Shown: positions 1 through 10,398 of the stretch, one piece after another
Position numbering within the stretch: position 1 is the first letter of the stretch
Layout: each line of letters starts with the position of its first letter
From: Gammaproteobacteria bacterium
Lineage (GTDB): Bacteria; Pseudomonadota; Gammaproteobacteria; GRL18
Length of the DNA: 64,000 bases
Assembly (NCBI GenBank): GCA_016744375.1
Contig: JADGEM010000007.1
Coordinates: forward strand, 1 to 64,000
Reading direction: 5' to 3'
Notes under the pieces: model-generated
Seen by the model: the letters and a program-made list of their open reading frames with translations, nothing else
The model's database searches: none
What the model was told of the DNA's origin: nothing
Program-made: the position numbers and the translations under genes

Positions 1-1
1 C

Positions 2-67
2 ATTGACGAACCTGAGCTGAATCTTGGAACAGAAATTCTACATATGATGGAAAAGTTAAGAAAATGA
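2..67 (+). CDS. C-terminal tail of an unidentified protein (cut by window start)
   Basis: An open frame enters from the left edge and ends at a TGA at 65-67. Its 21 visible residues end in ILHMMEKLRK, a charged, helix-like tail. It is too short to assign to a family. It reads in the same direction as mutS, with about 200 bases between them that contain a short repeat, so it is probably not co-transcribed tightly with mutS. It could also be chance open frame, since no start is visible. Confidence 0.35.
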   Translation: MDEPELNLGTEILHMMEKLRK

Positions 68-160
68 TATTTCTACAAGGTTTTACGAATACCCAAATAA
101 GTATACACTAAAAATAAAATAGTAATCTGTAATCAGAAATCTGGTTCATCATTTTATGGT

Positions 161-197
161 CATGGGTGAATCGCCCATACACCTCGGACATGCTAGC
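161..197. repeat. dispersed short palindromic repeat (GGGCG family), copy 1
   Basis: An imperfect palindrome ATGGGTGAATCGCCCAT (162-178) is followed by ACCTCGG and GCTAGCC. The second part matches the reverse complement of 60791-60825: both read AATCGC..CCAT, then ACCTCGG, then CA-GCT-CC, with a few substitutions and small gaps. It is intergenic, between an unknown gene and mutS. Related palindromes lie at 32738, 39991 and 50403. Confidence 0.5.
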
Positions 198-265
198 CAC
201 CTAACATTAGTTATCATATAATCTTAAATAAAGCACATCACTAATAAGAGTTCAGCATATAACCT

Positions 266-2923
266 ATGACCACCCCTGAAATTAATTCGCAAAACCTCCA
301 ACAGTTTACACCTATGATGCAGCAATATTTAAAAATTAAAGCTGAATTTCCTAATATGCTGGTTTTTTACCGGATGGGTGATTTTTACGAACTTTTTTTT
401 GATGATGCAAAGCAAGCCTCTCAATTACTTGATCTGTCTTTAACTGCCCGGGGCCGAGCTTGCGGTGAGCCGATTCCAATGGCAGGCCTGCCCTACCATG
501 CAGTTGATAATTATCTTATTAAACTGGTTAAACTTAACCAGTCTGTTGCAATTTGTGAACAAATTGGTGATCCGGCAACCTCCAAGGGTCCTGTTGAACG
601 AAAAGTTGTCCGTATCATTACTCCTGGCACCATTACTGAAGACAGCCTGCTTGAAGACAGGAAAGATAACCTTCTGGCCGCCATCTTTACCAATATACAG
701 CAAGACTCTATTAGCCAGACTCATGAGACTCAAAACCCCGTCACTTATGGACTGGCAATCCTTGACTTAACCAGTGGTCAGTTTACTGTTTCAGAACTCG
801 ATTCTCTAGAGGCTCTGCAATCTGAGCTAGAGCGACACAGACCCTCTGAATTATTATTAGAAGAAAGCCTGAGCATTAAAGGCACTTTACAGCAACAGCT
901 GGGTAAAAAAACAGCCTTTGCAGAACAGCCTTCCTGGTGGTTTGATGAGCAATCTGCCAGACAAGCCTTAAACCAGCAATTTGCAACTCAGGATCTTAAG
1001 GGCTTTGGCTGTGATGATTTTCATAATGCCCTCAGAGCAGCGGGTTGTTTATTGCAATATGTGCAAAATACACAGCGTACAGCCCTACCTCACATTCATA
1101 GTTTAAAACCAGAACAGCATGATACCGCAGTGATTCTGGATACTATCAGCCGCCGTAACCTGGAGATTGATACCGCTCTCAGTGGTAATAAGGATCACAC
1201 GCTAATGGCCGTTATTGATCAGACGTCAACAGCAATGGGCAGTCGTTTACTTGGCCGCTGGCTAAACCGGCCTCTGCGTGATCACAACATACTCAAGCAG
1301 CGTTATCAGAGTGTCCAGCATTTACAAACTGACAATCAATATGAATTAATTCAGCCCTTATTGAAACAAATTGGTGATATTGAACGTGTACTCACTCGTA
1401 TTGCTTTAAAAACGGCCCGTCCAAGAGATTTTGAGCGTTTAAAACTCTCTCTTGCCGTTTTACCTCTTTTACAACAAGAGTTACACCATCAGTTTAACAA
1501 CAATATTGATCCATTAATAAAACAACTGGCTTTACAAATTTCAGACTTTCCTGAACAGCATGACTTACTCAAACGAGCTATTATTGAAAATCCTCCGGTG
1601 CTGATCCGGGATGGTGGTGTCATTGCCTCCGGGTACAACCAGGAATTAGATGAACTGCGTAATATCCAGAAAAATGCCAATCAGTTTTTAATCGATCTGG
1701 AAAGCAGAGAGAAAGAACGCAGCGGCATCCCGACTCTCAAGGTCAATTACAACCGGGTGCACGGCTATTATATTGAGGTAAGTCGTGCTCAGTCTGACAA
1801 AGTCCCGGATAACTATCAACGCAAGCAGACACTTAAAACCAATGAACGTTATATCACACCAGAATTGAAGGAATTTGAAGACAAGGTGCTCAGTGCCAAT
1901 GAAAAAGCATTAGCAAAAGAAAAAGCACTTTATGAAGCCTTATTTGAGCTGCTTACGCCCCCCTTTCGTGCTTTGCAACTCAGTGCCCAGGCCATCTGTG
2001 AGCTGGATGTTCTGGCTAATTTTGCAGAACGAGCATTTACCCTGCAATGGTGCCAGCCGCAATTGAGCACAGAGCCTTGCCTTGCCATTACACAGGGACG
2101 GCATCCTGTGGTAGAACACATACAGGAAAATCCTTTTGTTGCCAATGATATGCTGCTCAATAACTCCCGACGTATGTTACTCATTACCGGCCCGAATATG
2201 GGTGGTAAATCAACTTACATGCGGCAGGCTGCCCTGCTCACTTTATTGGCTTACATTGGTAGTTATGTGCCTGCTGAATCAGCTCATTTTGGCCCTGTGG
2301 ATCGAATATTTACTCGTATTGGCGCTTCCGACGATCTGGCAGGCGGGCGTTCAACATTTATGGTTGAAATGACTGAAACAGCTAATATTTTACACAATGC
2401 CAGTAAAGAGAGTCTGGTATTGATGGATGAGATCGGTCGTGGCACAAGCACCTATGACGGTTTATCCCTGGCCTATGCTTCAGCCCATTATCTTGCCGAC
2501 ACTTGCCAGGCTTTCACACTTTTTGCCACACATTATTTTGAATTAACCCATTTACCTGAATCATTTGAACAAATTGTTAATGTCCACCTGGATGCTGTTG
2601 AGCATGGCGAAAAAATTGTCTTTATGCATAAGGTTCAGGATGGCTGCACCTCACAAAGTTATGGTATTCAGGTGGCTGCTCTTGCCGGTGTCCCAAGAAA
2701 TGTCATCGATATGGCAAAAATAAAACTACGCACACTGGAAGAAACAAACCTCCTATATAATAAAGAAGATAAACTCTCTAAGCAAAAATCCACTCTACTC
2801 CCATCAGTACCTGAACAATGCAATGAAATACAGACAGCTGTTGAGAAAATTAACCCGGATGAACTTTCTCCCAGAGAAGCCTTAGATTTAATCTATCAAT
2901 TAAAATCCCTCATTGTTCAGTGA
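266..2923 (+). CDS. mutS: DNA mismatch repair protein MutS
   Basis: Recognises mismatches and small loops after replication and recruits MutL. At 885 residues it is close to the usual length (E. coli 853). The mismatch-binding Phe-X-Glu is in the N-terminal motif [11 protein letters not shown] (F40, E42). Domains follow the usual order: mismatch-binding, connector, core/lever/clamp, then the ABC ATPase with Walker [10 protein letters not shown] at 642-650, Walker [11 protein letters not shown] and the FATHYFEL switch region. The C-terminus ends in the helix-turn-helix dimer region ([12 protein letters not shown]). No strong Shine-Dalgarno precedes the ATG, but the N-terminus aligns with the family. 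It converges with a methyltransferase gene 31 bases downstream. In Pseudomonas mutS lies near cinA/recA; here it is about 33 kb from them. Confidence 0.97.
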   Translation: MTTPEINSQNLQQFTPMMQQYLKIKAEFPNMLVFYRMGDFYELFFDDAKQASQLLDLSLTARGRACGEPIPMAGLPYHAVDNYLIKLVKLNQSVAICEQIGDPATSKGPVERKVVRIITPGTITEDSLLEDRKDNLLAAIFTNIQQDSISQTHETQNPVTYGLAILDLTSGQFTVSELDSLEALQSELERHRPSELLLEESLSIKGTLQQQLGKKTAFAEQPSWWFDEQSARQALNQQFATQDLKGFGCDDFHNALRAAGCLLQYVQNTQRTALPHIHSLKPEQHDTAVILDTISRRNLEIDTALSGNKDHTLMAVIDQTSTAMGSRLLGRWLNRPLRDHNILKQRYQSVQHLQTDNQYELIQPLLKQIGDIERVLTRIALKTARPRDFERLKLSLAVLPLLQQELHHQFNNNIDPLIKQLALQISDFPEQHDLLKRAIIENPPVLIRDGGVIASGYNQELDELRNIQKNANQFLIDLESREKERSGIPTLKVNYNRVHGYYIEVSRAQSDKVPDNYQRKQTLKTNERYITPELKEFEDKVLSANEKALAKEKALYEALFELLTPPFRALQLSAQAICELDVLANFAERAFTLQWCQPQLSTEPCLAITQGRHPVVEHIQENPFVANDMLLNNSRRMLLITGPNMGGKSTYMRQAALLTLLAYIGSYVPAESAHFGPVDRIFTRIGASDDLAGGRSTFMVEMTETANILHNASKESLVLMDEIGRGTSTYDGLSLAYASAHYLADTCQAFTLFATHYFELTHLPESFEQIVNVHLDAVEHGEKIVFMHKVQDGCTSQSYGIQVAALAGVPRNVIDMAKIKLRTLEETNLLYNKEDKLSKQKSTLLPSVPEQCNEIQTAVEKINPDELSPREALDLIYQLKSLIVQ

Positions 2924-2954
2924 GCACTGTTTATATCTAATTCAAATTAAATAC

Positions 2955-3554
2955 TCACTTTTTCCAGCATAATATGCGATTATTTGACGGCATTTCATAG
3001 TCAGCAAACAGTTTAAATCCATTGTTTTCTGCTAAAGTCACCAAAACCGAAAAATCTTTGATACCACTATTTGCATCACCAGACTTTAACCAGGCATCAA
3101 ATCTTGCATTGCTGTCACTAGTGTATTTTCCCTGATAGTTAAATGGGCCATAAGCCAGTACAATACCATCTTCACTTAAAAGTTTCGTCATATTATTAAA
3201 AAGGTTCTGCACTTCATTCCAGTGCATAATATGCAGAGTATTTGCCGTAAAAATCGCATCAACTTTAATCTCAGGCCAATGCTTTTGTGCAACATCCAGC
3301 GGTATGGGTGAATGCAGATTATGCAGCTTTCCATTGACTTTATATTCATCGACCCACATTTTAATCCCTGCTATAGCCTCAGAACGATCACTGGTATGCC
3401 ATTGAATATGCGGCATTGCCTGGGCAAAATAAATAGCATGCTGACCCGTACCGCTACCAATTTCAAACAAGCTTTTCTTTTCAAGTAATAAGGGTTGAAT
3501 AACATTTAGAATAACGTCTTTGTTCTCTTCACTCGATTCAGAATAAGGTTTCAT
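2955..3554 (-). CDS. DUF938-family class I SAM-dependent methyltransferase
   Basis: A 199-residue cytosolic protein with a Rossmann methyltransferase fold. The SAM-binding glycine-rich motif EIGSGTGQH is at residues 31-39. An acidic strand-2 end (HTSDRS) and the motif IFTANTLHIMHW follow, which are typical of DUF938 proteins. The substrate of this family is not established. It lies just downstream (18 bases) of the FemAB-like gene on the same strand and is probably co-transcribed with it. Length and end-to-end motif order fit an intact family member. Confidence 0.85.
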   Translation of the reverse strand: MKPYSESSEENKDVILNVIQPLLLEKKSLFEIGSGTGQHAIYFAQAMPHIQWHTSDRSEAIAGIKMWVDEYKVNGKLHNLHSPIPLDVAQKHWPEIKVDAIFTANTLHIMHWNEVQNLFNNMTKLLSEDGIVLAYGPFNYQGKYTSDSNARFDAWLKSGDANSGIKDFSVLVTLAENNGFKLFADYEMPSNNRILCWKK

Positions 3555-3572
3555 TACTAATTTTCACTCAGT

Positions 3573-4700
3573 TTATTTATAAGGTAAGTGCTGATTAATA
3601 TGATCAATATAATTGAATACATTAGTCTTTTCATACTCGACAAACTTAATAATTGATTGTTCAAATGGGTTTTCCATTAAATAATGTGCAGAACGTGTTA
3701 GCGTAGGTATAAAGCCCCGTGAGACTTTATGTTCACCCTGCGCACCCGGCTCAAAAATAGCCAGATTATTTTCAATGCAGTATTCAATCCCCTGATAGTA
3801 ACAGGCTTCAAAATGTAAACCTTTAATGGTTTTATCACAGCCCCAAAAACGGCCATATAAATGGGTATCGCTACAAAACATCAGTGCTCCAGCGATACAG
3901 GTGTTATTCTGCTGTGCTAGAACCAGGACAACTTGCTCAGGCAATTTTTCTGCAACTGTTTTAAAGAATTCATAGTTCAGCGTGGCTGTACCCCATTTTT
4001 CAGTGAATGTACGCTCATAAAAATGGGCCATTTTCCGCCAGTCCTGTTCGCTGGCCTGATAACCATTTAATCGTTTTAAGGTCACGCCGGCATTGGCTAC
4101 AGCCTGTCGTTCTTTAATAATATTTTTTCGTTTTCGTGATGAAAGCTGTGCTAAAAAATCATTAAAATGGGAATAACGTTTATTATGCCAGTGAAATTGG
4201 CAATCATGACGGATAAACAGCCCCTGTTTTTTGAGCCATTCAAGCTCCGCAGTCTGAGGAAACAAGATATGAAAACCACTTGCCTGACGATGCAAAGTAA
4301 GTTCCTGGAGAGTTTTCATCAACAACGGATAAAGCAAATCAGCCAAGTTTTCTGTTTTAATGAGCAAACGCTGACCTAAAGCCGGGGTATAAGGAATAGA
4401 AGAAACAAGTTTAGGAAAATAGCGTAAGCCATGCTGTTGCCAGGCTTCTGCCCATGACTGATCAAAGACAAACTCGCCATAACTATTATGCTTTTCATAT
4501 AGGGGCATTGCCCCAACTAATTCATCATCCTGATAAATAGCAATATGTCGCGGCAGCCAACCAAATTTTTCACCAACACAATCATGTTTTTCTAAAGCAG
4601 CTAAAAATTCATAGCGTAAAAAAGGATTATTATCCTGAACCAGTGCATTCCATTGCTGTTCATCGATAAGTGAAATTTGATGACATATTTGAATTTTCAA
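3573..4700 (-). CDS. FemAB-like / GNAT-fold acyltransferase (DUF482, PF04339-type)
   Basis: A 375-residue protein without signal peptide. The segment LPLYEKHNSYGEFVFDQSW, followed by an HG..YYPKLV/IPYTP region, matches the PF04339 group (peptidoglycan biosynthesis/recognition, FemAB-like, formerly DUF482). The C-terminal half has the GNAT-like stretch around FYERTF, LVLAQ, AGALMF and the acidic FEPGAQGEHK motif. Family members are annotated as peptidoglycan-related or as N-acetyltransferases, but the reaction is not proven. It is the upstream gene of a pair with the DUF938 methyltransferase. Confidence 0.75.
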   Translation of the reverse strand: MKIQICHQISLIDEQQWNALVQDNNPFLRYEFLAALEKHDCVGEKFGWLPRHIAIYQDDELVGAMPLYEKHNSYGEFVFDQSWAEAWQQHGLRYFPKLVSSIPYTPALGQRLLIKTENLADLLYPLLMKTLQELTLHRQASGFHILFPQTAELEWLKKQGLFIRHDCQFHWHNKRYSHFNDFLAQLSSRKRKNIIKERQAVANAGVTLKRLNGYQASEQDWRKMAHFYERTFTEKWGTATLNYEFFKTVAEKLPEQVVLVLAQQNNTCIAGALMFCSDTHLYGRFWGCDKTIKGLHFEACYYQGIEYCIENNLAIFEPGAQGEHKVSRGFIPTLTRSAHYLMENPFEQSIIKFVEYEKTNVFNYIDHINQHLPYK

Positions 4701-4734
4701 GAAGTCAGACTCTTCCGTCCGAGCACAGATACTC

Positions 4735-5532
4735 TTACATTTTACTATAGAGGTTCGTTGCAGTGTTCATGTACTTCAATAATTGGCGAACAGTTAATGA
4801 AACAAGGAAAGCATTATTTTTATCATCAAGCGAATGACTAAACAAGTTGAAGGATTTTCCTACCTTTGCTAATAAAACTTTTACTTCATCAGTATTGGAC
4901 TGATAGTTGTTTAGAAAATCCAGACCAGAGGCAAAGGCCTTACGAGATTTTGCCAACTCATTAAGGTAGTACTCATCCTCAAAGCCCCAGTCTCGCAACA
5001 AATAAAACAGCTCAATTCGCTGACTTAACATACGCTGACGACCAGAGACGTTTACAACTTTACCTAACTCTTTGCCTGACAGTTTTTCTAAGTCTAAAAC
5101 GATTTGATGGGAAAGCGACAACAACTTCTCATTCATCTTTACAAGTTCAGGTACATTACTTTTTTTCGCAGGAGCCGTAATTAAGGCATTATACTCAGGC
5201 CAGATAGCATTTATTGCATTTAAAGAACCTTTAACGCCATCAACGGATTTGAAATCTTTAAGAAAAGTAAGACCTTCTTCATAACGCGTGAGAGCATCTT
5301 CTAATTTTTTATCCGGCTCGATATAAAATTGATCCTGCCCCAGTTGACAATAGGATTTCAGCATTCTTTGGGTCAACATCCGCTGTAAACCAGCGCGGTT
5401 AATCGCATTATTTAATGTCACTTCATCAAACTCGGCAGAAGCGGTTCCGGGAATCATGAACCCCAGGCAGAAAATGAGTAGTAATAGTTTTAAAGAAATA
5501 TATCGAAATTGTTGAAGCTCAGTTTGTGTCAT
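4735..5532 (-). CDS. exported protein with two PilJ-type N-terminal sensor repeats, no signalling domain
   Basis: 265 residues with a signal peptide (hydrophobic 14-29, predicted cut after ASA at 33). Two copies of the PilJ-N/NarX-like motif follow: N-RAGLQRMLTQRM at 45-57 and N-VSGRQRMLSQRI at 161-173. This motif is the periplasmic helical sensor part of type IV pilus chemoreceptors and some nitrate sensors. There is no HAMP, MCP signalling or kinase domain, so it is a stand-alone periplasmic module. It could bind a small ligand and report to a separate membrane partner; that is inference. It ends 34 bases from the FemAB-like gene. Confidence 0.8.
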   Translation of the reverse strand: MTQTELQQFRYISLKLLLLIFCLGFMIPGTASAEFDEVTLNNAINRAGLQRMLTQRMLKSYCQLGQDQFYIEPDKKLEDALTRYEEGLTFLKDFKSVDGVKGSLNAINAIWPEYNALITAPAKKSNVPELVKMNEKLLSLSHQIVLDLEKLSGKELGKVVNVSGRQRMLSQRIELFYLLRDWGFEDEYYLNELAKSRKAFASGLDFLNNYQSNTDEVKVLLAKVGKSFNLFSHSLDDKNNAFLVSLTVRQLLKYMNTATNLYSKM

Positions 5533-5631
5533 TATTGATGGCCGATGTTGTTGATAAATAGGTGAGTTTCTATTCCGCTTAACTAAACCTGATTATACAT
5601 TCAGTAGTGGCTAATCATTAGCGCCAGGAAT

Positions 5632-5652
5632 CTGTCCGACGGGCAGGCTCCT
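5632..5652. repeat. degenerate copy of the dispersed GC-rich repeat
   Basis: The reverse complement reads GGAGCCTGCCCGTCGGACAG. It shares its first 12 bases with 60791-60802. It sits in the 273-base intergenic stretch 5533-5805, which otherwise shows only AT-rich sequence and no gene. The match is short, so membership in the repeat family is tentative. Confidence 0.35.
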
Positions 5653-5805
5653 TAAGTTATTAATCTGCCTGTAATTTATCTATGAATCATAGCTAAATTA
5701 TTAAACTGCATGAAACCCAGCAATTGTTTAAAAGGTTCCAACGTCGTTATTATACCTGAACATTATTACAATTTCATAAAATCAGTTTATATATGTGAAT
5801 CAGTG

Positions 5806-6324
5806 CTAATATTGTTGAGCATTTTCTAATTCTCCAAGCTCAATATAGCTTTGCTTAATTATCTTTGAATTATTGTTTCTCAACTGAGGACTGTTTTTTC
5901 CAAGATTATTGGATTTCAACGCCTGTTGTATCGCTTGATGATAATCTTGCTGGTAAAATTTAAGCACTGCCATGTTATGCCAGAGCCAGGCATTACCCGG
6001 CTCTATCCGTAAGGCTCTTTTAAGAAGTGCCTCGGCGTTATCATATTCATACTCTTGAATGGCCTGCTTTGATTGCTCCAATAGGTCAAGAACGGCTTGT
6101 CGACTGGGGGGAGGTGATGTTTGTTTCTTTTTAACTGCTGGGCTGTGAGTCACGGCTGCCGTTGTAATCAATCGTGGTTGTTGAATATCACTCTCAAGAG
6201 GAGTACGTTCTTCAATAGGAGCTGTTGTCTGAGATAAATCAGAACTCTTTCGTGAGTAATCAATACTTGAACAACCATTGATGAAACTGATAATCAGTAG
6301 AATTAATAAATATATTTTAATCAT
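5806..6324 (-). CDS. TPR-containing outer-membrane-type lipoprotein
   Basis: 172 residues. A lipoprotein signal peptide ends at the lipobox INGC, with Cys18 as lipidation site; the next residues are SS, not Asp, so outer-membrane sorting is expected. A Pro/Thr/Gln-rich linker (about 35-75) leads to two TPR-like helix pairs (about 75-150, with ALLKRALRIEPGNAWLWHNMAVL as the clearest repeat; only its family signature is meant). It follows the PBP1B gene by 24 bases on the same strand. TPR lipoproteins beside class A PBP genes suggest a role in regulating the synthase, comparable in principle to LpoA/LpoB, but it is not a recognisable Lpo homologue. Confidence 0.8.
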   Translation of the reverse strand: MIKIYLLILLIISFINGCSSIDYSRKSSDLSQTTAPIEERTPLESDIQQPRLITTAAVTHSPAVKKKQTSPPPSRQAVLDLLEQSKQAIQEYEYDNAEALLKRALRIEPGNAWLWHNMAVLKFYQQDYHQAIQQALKSNNLGKNSPQLRNNNSKIIKQSYIELGELENAQQY

Positions 6325-6348
6325 TTTGCGCTTTAGTTTGTGTTCATT

Positions 6349-8700
6349 TTAGTTAAACAAACGTTCCAGCCAGTTTGTTTTATTCTTCTTAATATATTGG
6401 CTTGAGTTGCAAGACTGCACCTTTTCAGGTTCACTGCCTTTTATATACGGTAAAAACTCAGCATTATTACAACGACCCGTTAATTTTACCTGATTCATTG
6501 AATCAATCCAAAACCATTTGATGTTATCCGGCTGATTTTGTTCCAGAATACCCACATCTAATTGCTTCATCATTCGTCCCCAGACTCTTAAAGCACCCGA
6601 TGCACCCGTCAGACCAGCAGGCTTATTATCATCACGTCCCAGCCAGACCACAGCGACAAGATTATTACCAAAACCGGCAAACCAGCTGTCACGTAATTCA
6701 TTAGTTGTTCCTGTTTTGCCGGCAATATTATATCGAGAAGAAATATAACGGGACAAGCCCTTCCCCGTCCCCATACTGACCACTTCCTGCAAATTGGCAT
6801 TCACCAGATAAACGGAATCTTCATTAATCCGACGTTCTACTCGAACGGGATATTGCTGTAAAGATTCATTATTTTCATCCTGAACTGATAAAATTGTATG
6901 TAATGGTGAATAAAAGCCCTGATCAGCCAAAGTTTGATACATTTGGCTTACCTGAATCGGTGACAGTGTCAGTGAGCCTAATAAAACCGCAGGATAGGGC
7001 AAAGCATCGGTTTCAACACCTAAACTTCTGACCGTATTCAGAACTTTATCAACACCGAGATCCATACCCAATCGTGCTGTAGACAGATTATAGGACTTCG
7101 CAAGGGATACATGTAAGGGAACAATACCATGTTCTTTTTTGTCATAATTCTCAGGTTTCCAGAGTTTTCCTTTAACACTTTTAGCTGAAAAAGAGGTATC
7201 TTTGAGCAAGGATGATAATGTGTACCCTTGCTCAAACGCGGTCAGATAGATGGCTGGTTTTATCAGTGAACCAATAGGCCGACGGGCATTGATTGCTCGG
7301 TTAAAATCCCCTTCCCGATTCTTTTTGCCGCCCACAATAGCCAGTATCTCAGCTGAATCACGATGACTGACAACAATTGCTCCCTGTAAATGTTTTGCCC
7401 GTTTTACACCAAAACTTTTTATCTGGCTGACAAGCGCTGTTTCTGCGGCCCATTGTACCTGAGGATTCAGAGTAGTAAAAATTCTCAGCCCATTATCCGT
7501 CAGATCATTCTGATTATACCTTTCATTTAATTGTTCCTTTACACTGTCCAGAAAAGCGGGAAAGGGTGAATGATTGAGCGACCAGCGACGACTAATCCCC
7601 AAACTGGATTTAACCGCTTTCTCATATTGCTTCTGTTTTACCAGACCTTGATCCAACATGACCTTAAGTACAGTATTTCGGCGTTTTAAAGCGCGTTTTT
7701 CATGATTCCTGGGGTTGTAATAAGAAGGCCCTTTAACCAGGCCAACCAGCAAAGCAATCTGAGGTTGACTTAATTGACTGATAGGACGCTTAAAGTAGTA
7801 TTCACTCGCCAGACCAAAGCCATGAATGGCTCGTCGCCCATCCTGTCCAAGATAGACCTCATTAATATAGGCGGTTAAAATATCATCTTTGGAATAATGA
7901 TATTCCAGCAAGAGTGACATAATGGCTTCATTGACTTTGCGGACCAGGGTTCGCTCATGGGTCAGGAAGAAATTTTTCACCAGTTGCTGAGTCAGGGTAC
8001 TACCGCCCTGTACAGTCGAGCCTGCTTTAATATTTGCCAACATCGCACGGGCAATACCCTTGGGATCAATACCGTAATGTTGATAAAAATGCCGATCTTC
8101 AATAGCAAGCAAAGATTTTTTAAGTTTTTGAGGTATTTCATCCTGACTCAGAAGAAGCCGATCTTCATGTAACCGGGGATGAATGCTGCCGATAATAGCC
8201 GGATCAAGTCGTAACAGTGATATTTTTCGACCTTGTTCTTGATCATAAATAGAGCTGATCCCTGACGCACTAAATTTTATACGTAATTTATGAGAAGGCT
8301 CATCACCATCAGGGAACTTAAATTGGCGAGTCACAACTTCAATACTTCGGCCATTTCGAGAGAAGCTTCCCTGGGTTGATGGCAGCCTATCCTTACGATA
8401 AGCAGCCAGTTTCAATTCTTTTTCAAATTGTTTAACCGTTATTTTCAATCCGGGATAGATTTCCAGTGAGCGCGCATACACTTTTGCAGGAATAGACCAG
8501 CGGCGACCCTCAAACTTTTCCTTGATGATGCTGTTAAGATAAAGTGTATAAAAACTGAGAATAATGCTGCCAAAAACAACACCCCATAGTAGCGTTTTTT
8601 TAACAAACCGACCCAACCGATTTTTAACACTTTTTTTCTTTCTTGCTGACTTTTTCTTAGTCGCACGCTTTTTGACTGGATTTTTTCTTTTTGCTGGCAT
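6349..8700 (-). CDS. mrcB: bifunctional peptidoglycan synthase PBP1B
   Basis: A class A penicillin-binding protein that polymerises lipid II and cross-links the glycan chains in the periplasm. 783 residues: a Lys/Arg-rich cytoplasmic tail (1-36), one membrane span (about 37-56), and a UB2H-like region (about 68-165). The glycosyltransferase domain has catalytic Glu201 in EDRHFYQHYG and the GGSTLTQQLVKN motif. The transpeptidase domain has SxxK Ser478-Lys481, SxN 536-538 and KTGT at 662-665. The UB2H-like segment and overall length favour PBP1B over PBP1A. A TPR lipoprotein gene follows at 24 bases. The 294 bases upstream contain an inverted repeat at 8860-8879 but no gene. Confidence 0.95.
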   Translation of the reverse strand: MPAKRKNPVKKRATKKKSARKKKSVKNRLGRFVKKTLLWGVVFGSIILSFYTLYLNSIIKEKFEGRRWSIPAKVYARSLEIYPGLKITVKQFEKELKLAAYRKDRLPSTQGSFSRNGRSIEVVTRQFKFPDGDEPSHKLRIKFSASGISSIYDQEQGRKISLLRLDPAIIGSIHPRLHEDRLLLSQDEIPQKLKKSLLAIEDRHFYQHYGIDPKGIARAMLANIKAGSTVQGGSTLTQQLVKNFFLTHERTLVRKVNEAIMSLLLEYHYSKDDILTAYINEVYLGQDGRRAIHGFGLASEYYFKRPISQLSQPQIALLVGLVKGPSYYNPRNHEKRALKRRNTVLKVMLDQGLVKQKQYEKAVKSSLGISRRWSLNHSPFPAFLDSVKEQLNERYNQNDLTDNGLRIFTTLNPQVQWAAETALVSQIKSFGVKRAKHLQGAIVVSHRDSAEILAIVGGKKNREGDFNRAINARRPIGSLIKPAIYLTAFEQGYTLSSLLKDTSFSAKSVKGKLWKPENYDKKEHGIVPLHVSLAKSYNLSTARLGMDLGVDKVLNTVRSLGVETDALPYPAVLLGSLTLSPIQVSQMYQTLADQGFYSPLHTILSVQDENNESLQQYPVRVERRINEDSVYLVNANLQEVVSMGTGKGLSRYISSRYNIAGKTGTTNELRDSWFAGFGNNLVAVVWLGRDDNKPAGLTGASGALRVWGRMMKQLDVGILEQNQPDNIKWFWIDSMNQVKLTGRCNNAEFLPYIKGSEPEKVQSCNSSQYIKKNKTNWLERLFN

Positions 8701-8859
8701 AAATTAAATGGTATTGCTTGTAAATAAAATGCATATCAGTAATAAGAACATTACTCGACCTGTTTCAATATCACAAGTATTTTGTATTTAAAATTAATCA
8801 CTATTAATCTTAAATTTATAGAAAGTGAATAAATGAGTTTCTTTGAGGTATTATTTCAC

Positions 8860-8879
8860 CCGGCTTCGCTTATGGCCGG
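8860..8879. other. inverted repeat between cysS and mrcB
   Basis: CCGGC and GCCGG arms flank a 10-base spacer in otherwise AT-rich sequence. No T-run follows on either side, so it is not a clear terminator. It may be the 3' structure of the cysS message or part of a repeat. Confidence 0.3.
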
Positions 8880-8994
8880 CCACAATACTATACACTAAAT
8901 GGTGTTCAGCTTTGAGATTCTATATCAGCAATTTTTACATAAAACCATTGAAAACTCTTCGACTCATTGGATAGCCAAGCACATTGGCAAAACA

Positions 8995-10395
8995 TTATTT
9001 CCTGCGCCAGCGAGTCCCTTCAGAAGTGTCTTCCAGCAATATATCCTCAACATCAAGGACATCACGGATACGGTCACACTCTGACCAGTTTTTATCTTGT
9101 TTAGCTGTAACTCGTTGTTCAATCAGCTCATTAATGTCATCATCTGATAAACCACCTTCTGCAGTACTACCCTGCAGGAATTGCTGCGCCTTACTTTCCA
9201 GCAAACCCAGCAATTCAGCCAGTTTCTTCATTTGCCCAGCCAGTATTTTTGCCAACTCAATATCGCTGCCTTTGAGGCGATTCAGCTCATGACTCATATC
9301 AAATAAGACTGAAATTGCCATTGGTGTATTAAAATCGTCATCCATTGCCTTAACAAAGCGCTGTACATATTCGCTACCCTCATCGAGAGGAGCATTCTTA
9401 GCAATATCATCGAATTCCAGTAAAGCCTGATACAGGGTCGTCAAAGAGGCTTTGGCCTTATCCAGATTTTCATCAGAATAATTCAGTGGGCTCATATAAT
9501 GACTGTTCAGAATAAAATAGCGAATCACTTCCGGCGCATAAGTCTTAAGCACATCCCGGATAATAAAAAAGTTACCCAGCGACTTTGACATTTTTTCATC
9601 ATCGACTCGTACGAAACCATTATGAATCCAATAGTTCACAAATTTATGTCCGGTACAGCCTTCAGATTGGGCAATTTCATTTTCATGGTGAGGAAATTTA
9701 AGATCCAGTCCACCGCCATGAATATCAAAATGATCCCCCAGGGAACTTACCGACATAGCTGAACATTCGATATGCCAACCCGGACGCCCTTTACCCCATG
9801 AAGAATCCCAGCAGGGCTCACCGGGCTTGGCTCTTTTCCACAGGACAAAATCAAGCGGATCTCGTTTAGCCTGTTCCACTTCAACCCGGCTGCCTGACTG
9901 TAATTCATCCAGATTTTTTTTGGCTAACTGGCCATAAGTCTTAAACTGGCTGACCTGGTAATAAACATCACCATTTTCCGCCTGGTAAGCTAATCCCTTA
10001 TCCAAAAGAGTCTGAATCATCTTCAGAATCTCGTCCATATGTTCTGTTGCTCGAGGTTCCAGATCTGGATTTTTTACACCCAGGGCAGCAGCATCTTCAT
10101 GCATGGCAGCAATAAAACGATCAGTCAGAGTACCAATATCTTCACCATTCTCTATGGCCCTGGCAATAATCTTGTCATCAATATCTGTAATATTTCTCAC
10201 ATAGGTCACATTTTCCGGGCCATAAATATTTCGCAAATAACGAGTAATAACATCAAAAACAACAAGAACCCGAGCATGACCAATATGACAATAGTCATAA
10301 ACAGTCATCCCGCAGACATACATGTTTACTTTGCCTGGATGGATTGGAGTAAATAGCTCTTTCTTGCCGCTGAGTGTATTCTGAATATGCAGCAT
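8995..10395 (-). CDS. cysS: cysteinyl-tRNA synthetase
   Basis: A class Ia synthetase charging tRNA-Cys in the cytosol. 466 residues (E. coli 461). The zinc ligand Cys28 is in [10 protein letters not shown], the ATP-binding HIGH is at 37-40, and KMSKS is at 268-272. A second zinc-ligand region is visible as [10 protein letters not shown], with HHENEIAQ after it. The start codon lies 3 bases after the glnS stop, so the two synthetases are translated from one message. The C-terminal end WRRK is typical of the family. Confidence 0.96.
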   Translation of the reverse strand: MLHIQNTLSGKKELFTPIHPGKVNMYVCGMTVYDYCHIGHARVLVVFDVITRYLRNIYGPENVTYVRNITDIDDKIIARAIENGEDIGTLTDRFIAAMHEDAAALGVKNPDLEPRATEHMDEILKMIQTLLDKGLAYQAENGDVYYQVSQFKTYGQLAKKNLDELQSGSRVEVEQAKRDPLDFVLWKRAKPGEPCWDSSWGKGRPGWHIECSAMSVSSLGDHFDIHGGGLDLKFPHHENEIAQSEGCTGHKFVNYWIHNGFVRVDDEKMSKSLGNFFIIRDVLKTYAPEVIRYFILNSHYMSPLNYSDENLDKAKASLTTLYQALLEFDDIAKNAPLDEGSEYVQRFVKAMDDDFNTPMAISVLFDMSHELNRLKGSDIELAKILAGQMKKLAELLGLLESKAQQFLQGSTAEGGLSDDDINELIEQRVTAKQDKNWSECDRIRDVLDVEDILLEDTSEGTRWRRK

Positions 10396-10398
10396 AAT

